NCBI GenBank assembly: GCA_963711215.1
Contig: CAVQDH010000007.1
Coordinates: 62,001 to 126,000 of the forward strand
DNA: 64,000 bases
Origin: WHUA01 sp963711215
GTDB taxonomy: Bacteria; Pseudomonadota; Alphaproteobacteria; UBA8366
Direction of reading: 5' to 3'
Shown here: positions 35,091 to 46,917 of the stretch, piece by piece
Layout: each line of letters opens with the position of its first letter
How positions within the stretch are numbered: the stretch's first letter is position 1
Notes under the pieces: model-generated
Told to the model about the DNA's origin: nothing
What the model saw: only the letters and a program-made list of their open reading frames with translations
Databases searched by the model: none
Position numbers and translations under genes: made by a program

Positions 35091-36209
35091 ATGAAGCTCA
35101 CCATTGAACGTGCTGCGCTCCTCCGCTCTCTCAATCATGTGCAGAGCGTGGTCGAGCGGCGCAACACCATTCCGATCCTCTCCAACGTGCAGATGGATGC
35201 ATCGGGCGGCAAGCTGCGGCTGACGGCAACCGATATGGACTTGGCCGTGATCGAGTCCGTGCCCGCGACCGTCGAGACCGACGGGAACATCACCGCGCCC
35301 GCGCACACGCTCTATGACATCGTCCGCAAATTGCCCGAGGGCTCCCAGGTGGAGATCGACGCATCGGGCGAGGGCGATCAGCTCCAGCTGCGCGCCGGGC
35401 GCTCCCGGTTCACGCTGCAGACGCTGCCGACCGGCGATTTCCCGCAGATGAGCAGCGGCGACCTGCCGCATCGTTTCAAGCTGCCGGCCGCCGAGCTGCG
35501 CAGCCTCATCGACCGCACGCGGTTTGCCATCTCGACCGAGGAGACCCGCTACTATCTCAACGGCATCTACCTCCACATGGCGAAGAAGGACAACATCGAG
35601 ATGCTGCGCGCCGTCGCGACCGACGGTCACCGGCTCGCGCGCGTCGAGCTGCCGCTGCCGCAGGGCGCGGCGGGGATACCCGGCGTCATCGTGCCGCGCA
35701 AGACCATAAATGAGCTCCGCAAGCTGATCGAAGAGACCGGGGAAGACGTCGAGCTCGCGCTCTCGGACGCGAAGATCCGCTTCGCCTTCGACGACGTCGA
35801 GCTCATCTCGAAGCTGATCGACGGCACCTTTCCCGACTACGACCGCGTCATCCCGACGGGAAACGACAAGGAGCTCGAGGTCGACTGCGGCGATTTCGCC
35901 GCGGCGGTCGACCGTGTCGCGACGATTTCGACGGAGAAGTCGCGCGCCGTGAAGCTGCACGTCGAGGACGGCGTCGTCACGCTGACGGCGTCCAGCCCGG
36001 AAAGCGGGACGGCGATCGAGGAAATCGAGGTGAATTACGGACAGGAGCCGATCGAGATCGGTTTCAACGCGCGCTATCTCCTGGACATTGCCCAGCAGAT
36101 CGAAGGGGAAACGGCGCAGTTCAGCATGGCGGACGCCGCGTCGCCGACCATCATCCGGGACACCGACGACCCAAGCGCCCTGTATGTGCTGATGCCAATG
36201 CGCGTCTAG
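35091..36209 (+). CDS. dnaN: DNA polymerase III beta sliding clamp
   Basis: A 372-residue clamp subunit: MKLTIERAALLRSLNHVQSVVERRNTIPILSNV at the start (given here only as landmarks MKLTIERAAL and NTIPILSNV), central TRFAISTEETRYYLNGIYLH, and the C-terminal hydrophobic-pocket end YVLMPMRV. Three repeated clamp folds are expected from the length. The ATG at 35091 is the canonical start. The 261-base gap from dnaA contains AT-rich promoter-like DNA around 34880-34980, so dnaN may have its own promoter. Intact. Confidence 0.96.
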   Translation: MKLTIERAALLRSLNHVQSVVERRNTIPILSNVQMDASGGKLRLTATDMDLAVIESVPATVETDGNITAPAHTLYDIVRKLPEGSQVEIDASGEGDQLQLRAGRSRFTLQTLPTGDFPQMSSGDLPHRFKLPAAELRSLIDRTRFAISTEETRYYLNGIYLHMAKKDNIEMLRAVATDGHRLARVELPLPQGAAGIPGVIVPRKTINELRKLIEETGEDVELALSDAKIRFAFDDVELISKLIDGTFPDYDRVIPTGNDKELEVDCGDFAAAVDRVATISTEKSRAVKLHVEDGVVTLTASSPESGTAIEEIEVNYGQEPIEIGFNARYLLDIAQQIEGETAQFSMADAASPTIIRDTDDPSALYVLMPMRV

Positions 36210-36264
36210 GTGCGGAGGTTCGGCGATTTTCGCTTCTGCGCAACATTCTGCTGCGCCGGGTTCG

Positions 36265-37440
36265 GTGGCATTATCGGTTTGCCGGCTCCGGCTGTCGGGC
36301 TTTCGCTGTTATGAGAGCGCCCAGCTCGATCTCGACGCCCGGCCTGTCGTGCTGACGGGCCCGAACGGCGCCGGCAAGACGAATTTGCTGGAAGCGATCT
36401 CGCTGCTGGCGCCCGGGCGCGGGCTGCGCGGCGCGCGGCTCGAGGAAATGGACCGCCAGGGTACACTGAAGGCCGGCGAGCCGGGCGAGGGATGGACAGT
36501 GGCGGCGGCGGTCACGACACCCGGCGGCATGGTCGAGATCGGTACCGGACATCGCCCGGATTCGACGACCCGCCGCGTCGTCCAGATCGACGGCAAGCAG
36601 AACCGAAGTCAGACCAGCCTGTCGGATCATGTCAGCGCGGTCTGGCTGACGCCGCAAATGGACCGCTTGTTTACCGATGGCGCGTCGGGCCGCAGGCGCT
36701 TCCTCGACCGCCTCGTTTTCGGCTTCGATGCCGCGCATGCCGGCCGCGTCAGCGCCTATGAGCACATGCTGCGTGAACGAGCCCGCCTGTTGCGCGACGG
36801 TGGCGACGCGGTCTGGCTCGATACGCTGGAAAGCGACATGGCCGAGCGCGGCGTGGCGATCGCGGCCGCCCGGCGCGAGCTGACCGCACGGCTCGCCCGC
36901 CTGACCGAAGCGCCGGCCGGCCCCTTCCCGGGCGCCGAAGTGGCTGTCACCGGCAAGGTCGAGGAATGGCTCGACGAGGGCCCGGCGCTTGCCGCGGAAG
37001 AACGGTTACGCGCGGCGCTACGCGGCAGCCGGGCGCAGGATGCCGCCGCCGGCGGCGCCGCCGTCGGGCCGCACAGGAGCGACCTGGCGGTGCGTCACCT
37101 GGCGCATGGAATGCCGGCCGCGCTGTGTTCGACCGGCGAGCAGAAGGCGCTCTTGATCGCCATCGTGCTCGCCAACGCCCGCCTGCAGACGGCCGAACGC
37201 GGGCGCGTGCCGCTGCTGCTGCTGGACGAGGTGGCGGCACATCTCGATGCCGACCGCCGCGAGGCCCTATTCGAAGAGGTGCTCGCGCTTGGCGCCCAGG
37301 CCTGGTTCACCGGCACGGACCGGGGGGTCTTCGAGTCCTTCGCCGGGCGGGCACAGTATGTCGCTGTCCGGGCCGGCCGGCTCGAGCATGAGACGGGCGA
37401 CCGCCGGCCGTCCCTGGCCATCGGCCGGGAAACGATTTGA
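36265..37440 (+). CDS. recF: DNA replication and repair protein RecF
   Basis: A 391-residue SMC-like ATPase that helps RecO and RecR load RecA at gaps. The start RLRLSGFRCYESAQLDLDAR leads to Walker A TGPNGAGKTNLLEA. The ABC signature lies in CSTGEQKALLIAIVLA and Walker B in PLLLLDEVAAHLD. It uses a GTG start 55 bases after dnaN. The gene ends 23 bases before the gyrB ATG, preserving the dnaN-recF-gyrB order. Intact. Confidence 0.94.
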   Translation: MALSVCRLRLSGFRCYESAQLDLDARPVVLTGPNGAGKTNLLEAISLLAPGRGLRGARLEEMDRQGTLKAGEPGEGWTVAAAVTTPGGMVEIGTGHRPDSTTRRVVQIDGKQNRSQTSLSDHVSAVWLTPQMDRLFTDGASGRRRFLDRLVFGFDAAHAGRVSAYEHMLRERARLLRDGGDAVWLDTLESDMAERGVAIAAARRELTARLARLTEAPAGPFPGAEVAVTGKVEEWLDEGPALAAEERLRAALRGSRAQDAAAGGAAVGPHRSDLAVRHLAHGMPAALCSTGEQKALLIAIVLANARLQTAERGRVPLLLLDEVAAHLDADRREALFEEVLALGAQAWFTGTDRGVFESFAGRAQYVAVRAGRLEHETGDRRPSLAIGRETI

Positions 37441-37463
37441 ACGCCACTGCAGAGACGATTCCA

Positions 37464-39893
<2,430 letters not shown>

Positions 39894-40118
39894 CGGCGGC
39901 CGCCCTGGGCCGGAACGGCCGAATTCCCCGAGAAATCCTTTGACAATCCAGGTCCGCATACGGTCGGATAGGCTCCGGGAAACACGACGTTGTTCGGGAC
40001 GCGAAAGGCCATGCGCCGCGGCGGACGCGGGCGCAGGTGTGATATCGTTGTTTTATGCGGTAACCTGCGATATTGGTAGCGTGATAATCGGGATAAGAGG
40101 TTGGGGGGCACGCTTGAT

Positions 40119-40634
40119 TTGACCTTCGTCAGGAAGAGCAGTTACACGTTCGAGGAACTGATCGAGTGCGGGCACGGCCGTTTGTTCGGCCCAGGCAACG
40201 CTCAGCTTCCCCTGCCACCGATGCTCATGCTCGATCGGATCATCCAAATCTCCGAGAATGGCGGCACGCACGGCAAAGGCGAGATTGTCGCCGAGCTGGA
40301 CGTAAAGCCGGAGCTGTGGTTTTTTCGCTGCCATTTCGAGGGCGACCCGGTCATGCCCGGGTGCCTGGGCCTTGATGCCATGTGGCAGCTGGTCGGTTTC
40401 TTCCTCGGTTGGCTCAACGGCATCGGACGCGGGCGGGCGCTCGGCGTCGGCGAGGTCAAGTTCAGCGGCCAGGTTCTCGAAACGGCAAAGAAAATCACCT
40501 ACCAGATAAACATGAAGCGCGTCATCATGCGCAAACTGGTCATGGGCATCGCGGATGGCATTCTCAAATCCGACGGCGAACCCATCTATGACGTGAAGGA
40601 CATGCGGGTCGGACTGTTCCAGGAAACTTCCTGA
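40119..40634 (+). CDS. fabA: 3-hydroxydecanoyl-ACP dehydratase/isomerase FabA
   Basis: A 171-residue hot-dog-fold enzyme that dehydrates 3-hydroxydecanoyl-ACP and isomerises the product, the branch point for unsaturated fatty acids. It has GRLFGPGNAQLPLPPMLMLDR, the catalytic His in FRCHFEGDPVMPG and Asp in LGLDAMWQLVGFFLGW. No ATG is available. TTG at 40119 gives the E. coli-like spacing before SYTFEEL, with GGGGGG ten bases upstream. TTG at 40101 is the alternative. In rhizobia fabA follows irr; here irr lies 27 kb away. It forms an operon with fabB and fabI. Confidence 0.93.
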   Translation: MTFVRKSSYTFEELIECGHGRLFGPGNAQLPLPPMLMLDRIIQISENGGTHGKGEIVAELDVKPELWFFRCHFEGDPVMPGCLGLDAMWQLVGFFLGWLNGIGRGRALGVGEVKFSGQVLETAKKITYQINMKRVIMRKLVMGIADGILKSDGEPIYDVKDMRVGLFQETS

Positions 40635-40660
40635 TCCGACGCGTCTCTTGCGAGGGTAAC

Positions 40661-41878
40661 ATGCGGCGTGTTGCGGTTACGGGTCTGGGCATCGTGTCCA
40701 GCATTGGCAATGACAAGGACACGGTTGTCCAATCCCTGAAGGACGGCAAATCGGGGATCAAGTTTTGCCAGGAATACGCGGACCGTGGCTTCCGTAGCCA
40801 TGTCCATGGCGCAATCGACATCGATATCGACGCGCATATCGATCGCAAGCTTCGCCGCTTCATGGGCGACGGCGCCGCTTACAACTACATCGCCATGACG
40901 CAGGCGATCGCCGATTCCGGTCTGACCGAAAGCGAGATTTCAAACGAGCGCACCGGCCTCATCATGGGCTCGGGCGGACCGTCGACATCGAACCTGCTGC
41001 TCGCCTGGAACACCGCTCAGGAAAAGGGGGCGAAACGGGTCGGCCCGTATATGGTGCCGCGGACCATGTCGAGCACGAACTCGGCGACGCTCGCCACGCC
41101 GTTCCGCATCAAGGGCGTCAACTATTCGATCAGCTCGGCGTGCTCGACCAGCGCGCACTGCATCGGCAACGGCGCGGAGCTCATCCAGTGGGGCAAGCAG
41201 GACATCGTTTTCGCCGGCGGCGGCGAAGAGCTGCATTGGACGATGACCGTGCTGTTCGATGCCATGCCCGCCCTGTCGTCGGGCTATAACGCGACCCCGG
41301 AACGCGCGAGCCGGCCTTACGATGCGAACCGCGACGGCTTCGTCATCGCCGGCGGCGGCGGCGTGGTGGTGCTGGAAGAGCTCGAGCACGCCAAGGCGCG
41401 CGGCGCCAAGATTTACGCCGAGCTCGCCGGTTACGGCGCCTCGTCCGACGGCTTCGACATGGTGCAGCCGTCGGGAGAGGGCGCCGCCCGCTGCATGAAG
41501 CAGGCGCTCGACGGCCTCAACATGCCGGTCGGCTATATCAACGTGCACGGCACCTCGACGCCGGTCGGCGACATCAAGGAGCTGGAGGCGATCCGCGAAG
41601 TGTTCGGCGAGCACATCCCGCCGCTCAGCTCGACCAAGTCCTTGACCGGCCATTCGCTCGGCGCGACCGGCGTGCACGAGACGATCTATTCCCTGCTGAT
41701 GATGAAGCACCGCTTCATCGCGGCCAGCGCCAATATCGAGGAGATCGACCCGCAGGCGAAAAGCTTTCCCATCGTTCGCGAACGGAAGGATAACGTGGCG
41801 CTCGATTGCGTCATCTCCAACAGCTTTGGTTTTGGCGGAACCAACGCAACACTCGTCTTCAAGCGGCACGACGCCTGA
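40661..41878 (+). CDS. fabB: 3-oxoacyl-ACP synthase I FabB
   Basis: A 405-residue condensing enzyme that elongates unsaturated intermediates supplied by FabA. The active cysteine is in SSACSTSAHCIGNG, and the two catalytic histidines are in NVHGTSTPVGD and LTGHSLGATGVHE. The glycine-rich end SNSFGFGGTNATLVF is intact. It starts 26 bases after fabA with GAGGG upstream of the ATG. Full length, no lesion. Confidence 0.95.
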   Translation: MRRVAVTGLGIVSSIGNDKDTVVQSLKDGKSGIKFCQEYADRGFRSHVHGAIDIDIDAHIDRKLRRFMGDGAAYNYIAMTQAIADSGLTESEISNERTGLIMGSGGPSTSNLLLAWNTAQEKGAKRVGPYMVPRTMSSTNSATLATPFRIKGVNYSISSACSTSAHCIGNGAELIQWGKQDIVFAGGGEELHWTMTVLFDAMPALSSGYNATPERASRPYDANRDGFVIAGGGGVVVLEELEHAKARGAKIYAELAGYGASSDGFDMVQPSGEGAARCMKQALDGLNMPVGYINVHGTSTPVGDIKELEAIREVFGEHIPPLSSTKSLTGHSLGATGVHETIYSLLMMKHRFIAASANIEEIDPQAKSFPIVRERKDNVALDCVISNSFGFGGTNATLVFKRHDA

Positions 41879-41940
41879 TTACCGCCCCGGGCAACAGAGG
41901 GACAATCTATGGCGTATGCGCCCGTCCGGGCCGGTAACGG

Positions 41941-42745
41941 GTGAGCGGGGCTTCCGGCACGCCCCTCATGGCGGGACGCCGGGGGCTGATCATGGGCGTC
42001 GCAAACGACCATTCGATCGCCTGGGCCATCGCCGAAGCCGCCTACAGGCAGGGCGCCTCACTGGCCTTCACCCATCAAGGCCACGCCTTCGCACGGCGCG
42101 TCGAGCCGTTGGCCGAGTCCGTGGGCGCGACGCTGATCATGCCGTGCGACGTATCCGATCCGGCGAGCCTTGATGAAGTCTTCAACAAGATCGGCGCGGC
42201 CTGGGGCGGGCTCGATTTCGTGCTGCACGCCATCGCCTATTCGGACAAGACCGAGCTGCGCGGCCGCTATATCGAGACTAGCCGCGACAACTTCCTGAAA
42301 ACTCTGGATATATCCTGCTATTCCTTCACCGCCGTCGCGCAGCGCGCGGCCAAGCTCATGGCGAGCGGCGGCAGCCTCGTCACCCTCACCTATTCCGGGG
42401 CCGAGCGCGTTATGCCCAACTACAACGTCATGGGCGTCGCCAAGGCCGCGCTCGAGGCGAGCGTGCGCTACCTTTCGAGCGATCTTGGCGGACAGGGCAT
42501 TCGCGTCAATGCGATCTCCGCCGGGCCAATGCGAACGCTGGCCGGCTCGGCAATCTCGAGCGCGCGGACGGTCTACAAGTGGCAGGGCGAGAATGCGCCG
42601 CTTACGCCGCAATATCACCGCAGCGGACGTCGGCGGGGCCGGTGTCTATCTGCTGTCCGATCTTTCGACCGGCGTCACCGGCGAAGTGCTTTACGTCGAC
42701 GCCGGATACAACGTAATCGGCATGCTGAACCTGCCGGAGGACTGA
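41941..42745 (+). CDS. fabI: Enoyl-ACP reductase FabI (frameshifted)
   Basis: An NADH-dependent short-chain reductase of about 267 residues that completes each fatty-acid elongation cycle. The GTG start gives LMAGRRGLIMGVANDHSIAW. The catalytic Tyr-x6-Lys is in NYNVMGVAKAALE, and SAGPMRTLAGSAI is the substrate loop. Near 42602 one inserted A breaks APLRRNIT. The remainder reads ADVGGAGVYLLSDLSTGVTG and VDAGYNVIGM in the next frame, ending at 42745. Enzymes of this family are the triclosan/isoniazid-type target. Last gene of fabABI, with a terminator 45 bases downstream. Confidence 0.92.
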
Positions 42746-42789
42746 GTCCACCGGCCGTCTTCACCGCATCGACGTCTGGGAAAAACGAA

Positions 42790-42825
42790 ACGGGCGCCGG
42801 CATAGCCGACGCCCGTCCTCTTTTC
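42790..42825. terminator. Bidirectional terminator between fabI and pnp
   Basis: ACGGGCG (42790-42796) pairs with CGCCCGT (42810-42816), with an inner GGC/GCC extension. CCTCTTTTC follows on the plus strand. On the minus strand the same hairpin is followed by TTTCGTTTTT. It can end both converging transcripts. Confidence 0.8.
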
Positions 42826-42839
42826 AGTGGCCGGCCGCT

Positions 42840-45040
42840 CTATTGCGCGGCGCGATGGCGGTCCCGGCGATGCGGCGGACGGCGTCCGCCCCTGCTTTCG
42901 CCTTCACCGCCGCCGCTCCGCGGCTCGACCGGGATTTCCTCGCCGGTCTCCTGGTTCACGGCCCGCATCGAGAGCTTGACCTTGCCGCGCTCGTCGATGC
43001 CCAGCACCTTGACCTTGACGACATCGTCGACCTTGACGACGTCCTCGACCGAGGGCACCCGCTCCTGTCTCAGCTCCGAGATATGAACGAGACCGTCGCG
43101 ATTGCCGAGGAAGTTGACGAAGGCGCCGAAATCGACGGTCTTCACCACCTTGCCTTGGTAGATCTTGCCGACCTCGGGCTCGGCGATGATCGAATTGATC
43201 CAGTCGATGGCGCGGGCGCCGGCCGCGCTGTCGACCGCGGCGACCTTGACCGTGCCGTCGTCTTCGATATCGATCTTCGCGCCGGTGACCTCGCAGATCT
43301 CGCGGATCACCTTGCCGCCGGTGCCGATGACTTCGCGGATCTTCTCCCGCGGGATCGTCAGCGTGGTGATGCGCGGCGCGTGCTCGGAGACATCCTCGCG
43401 CGCACCCGTGATCGCCTTCGCCATCTCGCCCAGGATGTGCAGCCGGCCATCGCGCGCCTGGCCCAGGGCCACGCGCATGATCTCCTCGGTGATCGAGGTG
43501 ATCTTGATGTCCATCTGCAGCGCAGTAACGCCGACTTCCGTCCCGGCAACCTTGAAGTCCATGTCGCCGAGATGGTCCTCGTCGCCGAGAATGTCGGACA
43601 GCACCGCGAAGCCGTCATCCTCCTTGATCAGGCCCATGGCGATACCGGCGCAGGGACGCTTTATCGGCACGCCGGCATCCATCAGCGACATCGACGAGCC
43701 GCAGACCGTGGCCATCGAAGACGAGCCGTTGGACTCGGTGATCTCGGAAACGATGCGGATGGTGTAGGGGAAGTCGTTCTTGTCGGGGATGAGCGGCCGG
43801 ATCGCGCGCCATCCCAGCTTCCCGTGGCCGATCTCGCGCCGACCCGGCGAGCGCAGGAAAGATGCCTCACCCACCGAATAGGGCGGGAAATTGTAGTGCA
43901 GCATGAAGTGCTCGCGGTACTCGCCCGCCAGCGCGTCGATGATCTGCTCATCCTGCCCGGTGCCGAGCGTGGTCACCACGAGGGCCTGCGTCTCACCGCG
44001 CGTGAACAGCGCCGAACCATGGCTCCGCCCCAGCACGCCGATTTCGCAATCGATCGGCCGGACAGTTTTCGTATCCCGGCCATCGATACGCATGCCGGTC
44101 TTCAGGATATTGCCGCGGACGATCTCCTTTTCGAGGCTCTTGAAGATCTTGGCCGCAAGCTCGAGATCCGCCGCTTCGCCGTCTTCTTCGGCGATCTTCG
44201 CGAGCAGGTCTTCCTTCACCCTGGAGAGCGCTTCAACGCGCTCCTGCTTGACGGTCTTCGAATAGGCGTCGCGCAGCTTGTCCGCCACGATCGCCTTCGC
44301 CCGCTCCTTAAGCGTCGGCAGATTGGCCGGAGGCGGCGTGAGATCCCAAGGCTCCTTCGCGCATGCTTCCGCGAGCCCGATGATCATGTCGATGACTTCC
44401 TTGCACGCCTTGTGCCCGAAGGTCACCGCGCCGAGCATGATTTCCTCGTCCAGCTCCTGCGCTTCGGATTCGACCATGAGCACGCCGTCATGGGTGCCCG
44501 CGACGACCAAGATCGAGCACCGACGTGGTCGACTCGTCCATCTGCGGGTTGAGAACATATTCGCCATCGATATAGCCGACGCGCGCCGCGCCGACCGGCC
44601 CCAGGAACGGAATGCCGGAAATGGTCAGTGCTGCCGAGCCGCCGATCAACGCAACGACATCGGGGTCATTTTCGAGATCATGCGTCAGGACGGTGCAGAT
44701 AACCTGCGTTTCATTGCGGAATCCGCTCGGGGAAAAGCGGCCGGATCGGCCGGTCGATCAAACGCGAGGTCAACGTCTCCTTTTCGCTGGGACGGCCTTC
44801 ACGCTTGAAAAAGCCGCCGGGAATCTTGCCGGCGGCGAATGTCTTCTCTTGGTAGTTCACGGTCAGCGGGAAGAAATCGACCCCCGGCTTGACCGTTTTT
44901 TGCGCGACGGCCGTGCACAGAACCTGCGTGCCGCCGTAGGTCGCAAGCACGGCGCCGTCGGCCTGCCGTGCGATCTTCCCTGTTTCCAGAATGAGAGGGC
45001 GTCCGCCCCATTGGATTTCTTTTCGTGTGATATTGAACAT
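42840..45040 (-). CDS. pnp: Polyribonucleotide nucleotidyltransferase (two frameshifts)
   Basis: PNPase, a phosphorolytic 3'-5' exoribonuclease of the RNA degradosome, about 730 residues. The first frame, from 45040, has KEIQWGGRPLILETGKIARQ and RLIDRPIRPLFPE. A surplus C near 44715 is followed by a second frame with FRNETQVICTVLTHD and GPVGAARVGYIDGEYVLNP. A surplus T near 44512 is followed by the long remaining frame: VVAGTHDGVLMVESEA, the catalytic RSPGRREIGHGKLGWRA, a KH domain (IREVIGTGGKVIREIC) and an S1 domain ending in a Gly/Arg-rich tail. Deleting those two bases gives one normal protein. Downstream of rpsO, as usual. Confidence 0.92.
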
Positions 45041-45139
45041 CTATCTTCCCTTCACAGTCGGTCCCGCGGACATCACTCTCATTCCGTCTACGCGGGACGG
45101 CGCCACCCGGCGGTTCCAAAAATCGGCCGGGGGCAGTTG

Positions 45140-45162
45140 CGCGGCCGGCCCTTCCGGCCGCG
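45140..45162 (-). other. rpsO-pnp intergenic hairpin
   Basis: CGCGGCCGG-CCCTT-CCGGCCGCG has perfect 9-base arms. It lies between rpsO and pnp, where E. coli has an RNase III/RNase E processing site that autoregulates pnp. No T run follows on the minus strand, so processing or partial termination is more likely than full termination. Confidence 0.6.
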
Positions 45163-45232
45163 CCGTACAGTCACGAATCACGAGCGCCGCGGACGTATTG
45201 CAACGCCGCGCGCGCTCATCGGGATCCGTGCC

Positions 45233-45502
45233 TCAGCGACGCAGGCCAAGGCGCTTGATCAACGCCTCGTACTGCGATTCGTCGTTCTTCTTGACATAGT
45301 CAAGCAGCCGACGCCGTTGCCCGACCATGACCAATAGGCCACGGCGGGAATGGAAGTCCTTGTTGTGGGACTGCATATGATCGGTCAAATTCTTGATGCG
45401 TTCGGTCAGCACCGCGATTTGAACCGGGGCAGAGCCGGTATCGCTCGGCCCTTTTGCGAATTCCTTGATGATTTCCTGCTTGCGTTCGGCTGAAATCGAC
45501 AT
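45233..45502 (-). CDS. rpsO: 30S ribosomal protein S15
   Basis: An 89-residue primary 16S rRNA-binding protein. SISAERKQEIIKEFAKGPSD, the loop TERIKNLTDHMQSHNKDFHS and RRGLLVMVGQRRRLLDYVKK are diagnostic. The second ATG (45502) is taken as start because GGAG stands six bases upstream of it. The first ATG at 45514 provides that GGAG. Preceded by truB after 18 bases. Confidence 0.96.
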   Translation of the reverse strand: MSISAERKQEIIKEFAKGPSDTGSAPVQIAVLTERIKNLTDHMQSHNKDFHSRRGLLVMVGQRRRLLDYVKKNDESQYEALIKRLGLRR

Positions 45503-45520
45503 CGGTCGCTCCATGATTCT

Positions 45521-46451
45521 CTAGAGGTTTAGCACCCGCAGCGGATGAACCTCGCCTGCCGCGTACCGGGTCAGAGCAATAGGCTTGCCCCTACCCAGCG
45601 CCAGCACCGTATCCCCGTCATTCAGTCCGGCAATACGCTGAAGGTCCATTTTCCGAAGCAGGGGCACGGCCTGCCCACTTCGCAGGCGCCTCGCTTCGCT
45701 ATCGGTCAAGGCCAGGGCCGGGATGTCGTCCAGCGCGGTCTCGACCGGCAGCATATGCTGCAAGACGGCGGCACTATCCTCAAAAGATCGCAGTTCGTCC
45801 AGAGAAATCGCATTTTCCACCCGGAACGGGCCGACCCGGGTCCGACTGCAGCGCGGTGATATGCCCGACCGTGCCGAGCGCCTGGGCGATATCCCGCCCG
45901 AGCCCCCGCATATAGGCGCCGGGGCCGCAGATTACCTCGAATATGGCGTGGTCCGGGTCGGGCGTGGCCACGAGCTCGATCGCCTCGATAAAGACCGTCC
46001 GCGCCTCCAGGTCGAAGCTTTCCCCTTCACGGGCAAGGTCATAGGCCCGCTGGCCCGCCACCTTGATCGCCGAATAGCGCGGCGGAATCTGGCTGATTTC
46101 TCCGGTGAAGCGGGGCAGCACCGCGCGCACGGCCGCCGCCTCGGGCCGCCCGTCCGAGGTCGCGATGACCGCGCCGTCCGCATCATCGGAATCGGTCGCG
46201 ATGCCCCACCGCAGGGTAAATTGATAGGATTTTGTTCCGTCAACGATGTAGCGCATCGTCTTGGTCGCTTCGCCGAGCGCCACCGGCAAGACGCCCGTTG
46301 CGAGCGGGTCGAGCGTCCCGCCATGTCCGGCCTTCGCCGCATTGGCCAGCCGGCGCATCTCGTTGACGACGGCCGTGGACGTGAGCCCGGCCGGCTTGTC
46401 GATGATGAACCAGCCATTCACGGGATCGCCGCGGCGCTTCCGTCGGCCCAT
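45521..46451 (-). CDS. truB: tRNA pseudouridine(55) synthase TruB (frameshifted)
   Basis: It makes pseudouridine 55 in the T loop of tRNAs, about 310 residues. From the ATG at 46451: GWFIIDKPAGLTSTAVVNEM, the catalytic Asp in GHGGTLDPLATGVLPVALGEA, and RYSAIKVAGQRAYDLAREGE. After HITALQ near 45848 one inserted T shifts the frame. The C-terminal part resumes with RVGPFRVENAISLDEL, then a PUA-like region (GQAVPLL, VLALGRGKPIALTRY) to 45521. Its ATG lies one base from the rbfA stop region, so the two are coupled. Confidence 0.9.
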
Positions 46452-46452
46452 G

Positions 46453-46866
46453 TCAGTCCTCGGCCTCGTCGGGCCGCTTCCCGTCGAGGTCGCGTACAAC
46501 GTCCGGCGACCGCAGTATTTCGTCGATCCGGCTCGCGGCATCGAAGGTTTGGTCACGACGGAAGCTAAGATTCGGAAGATAGCGCAGCCGCACTTCCTTG
46601 CCGATCCGATTGCGCAGGAACGCCGCGGCCCGGCTCAGCGCCTCGATCGCCGCATGCTCCTCGCCGCCACCGAGCGGCATGACGAAGACCGTCGCGTTCC
46701 GGAGATCGGGGCTGATGCGGACTTCCGACACGGTAATGCTGACCCCCCGCAAGGCGGGATCGTGCAGCTCGCCCCGGCCGAGGATCCCGGCCAGGCAGTG
46801 GCGGATCTCCTCGCCGACGCGCAACTGCCGGACGGAAGGCGCTCGGTCTTTATGCATAGAAGGCAT
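46453..46866 (-). CDS. rbfA: Ribosome-binding factor A
   Basis: A 137-residue 30S maturation and cold-shock factor with a KH-like fold. QLRVGEEIRHCLAGILGRGE, ITVSEVRISPDLRNATVFVMPLG (landmarks ITVSEVRISPDLR and ATVFVMPL) and LRYLPNLSFRRDQTFD identify it. It lies between infB and truB, its usual place. Another in-frame ATG at 46857 is possible. Intact. Confidence 0.93.
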   Translation of the reverse strand: MPSMHKDRAPSVRQLRVGEEIRHCLAGILGRGELHDPALRGVSITVSEVRISPDLRNATVFVMPLGGGEEHAAIEALSRAAAFLRNRIGKEVRLRYLPNLSFRRDQTFDAASRIDEILRSPDVVRDLDGKRPDEAED

Positions 46867-46917
46867 GAAACGTTACGGTCACCTGTTGCTGGCGCGTCGG
46901 CCGCCGGATGCGCGAAC

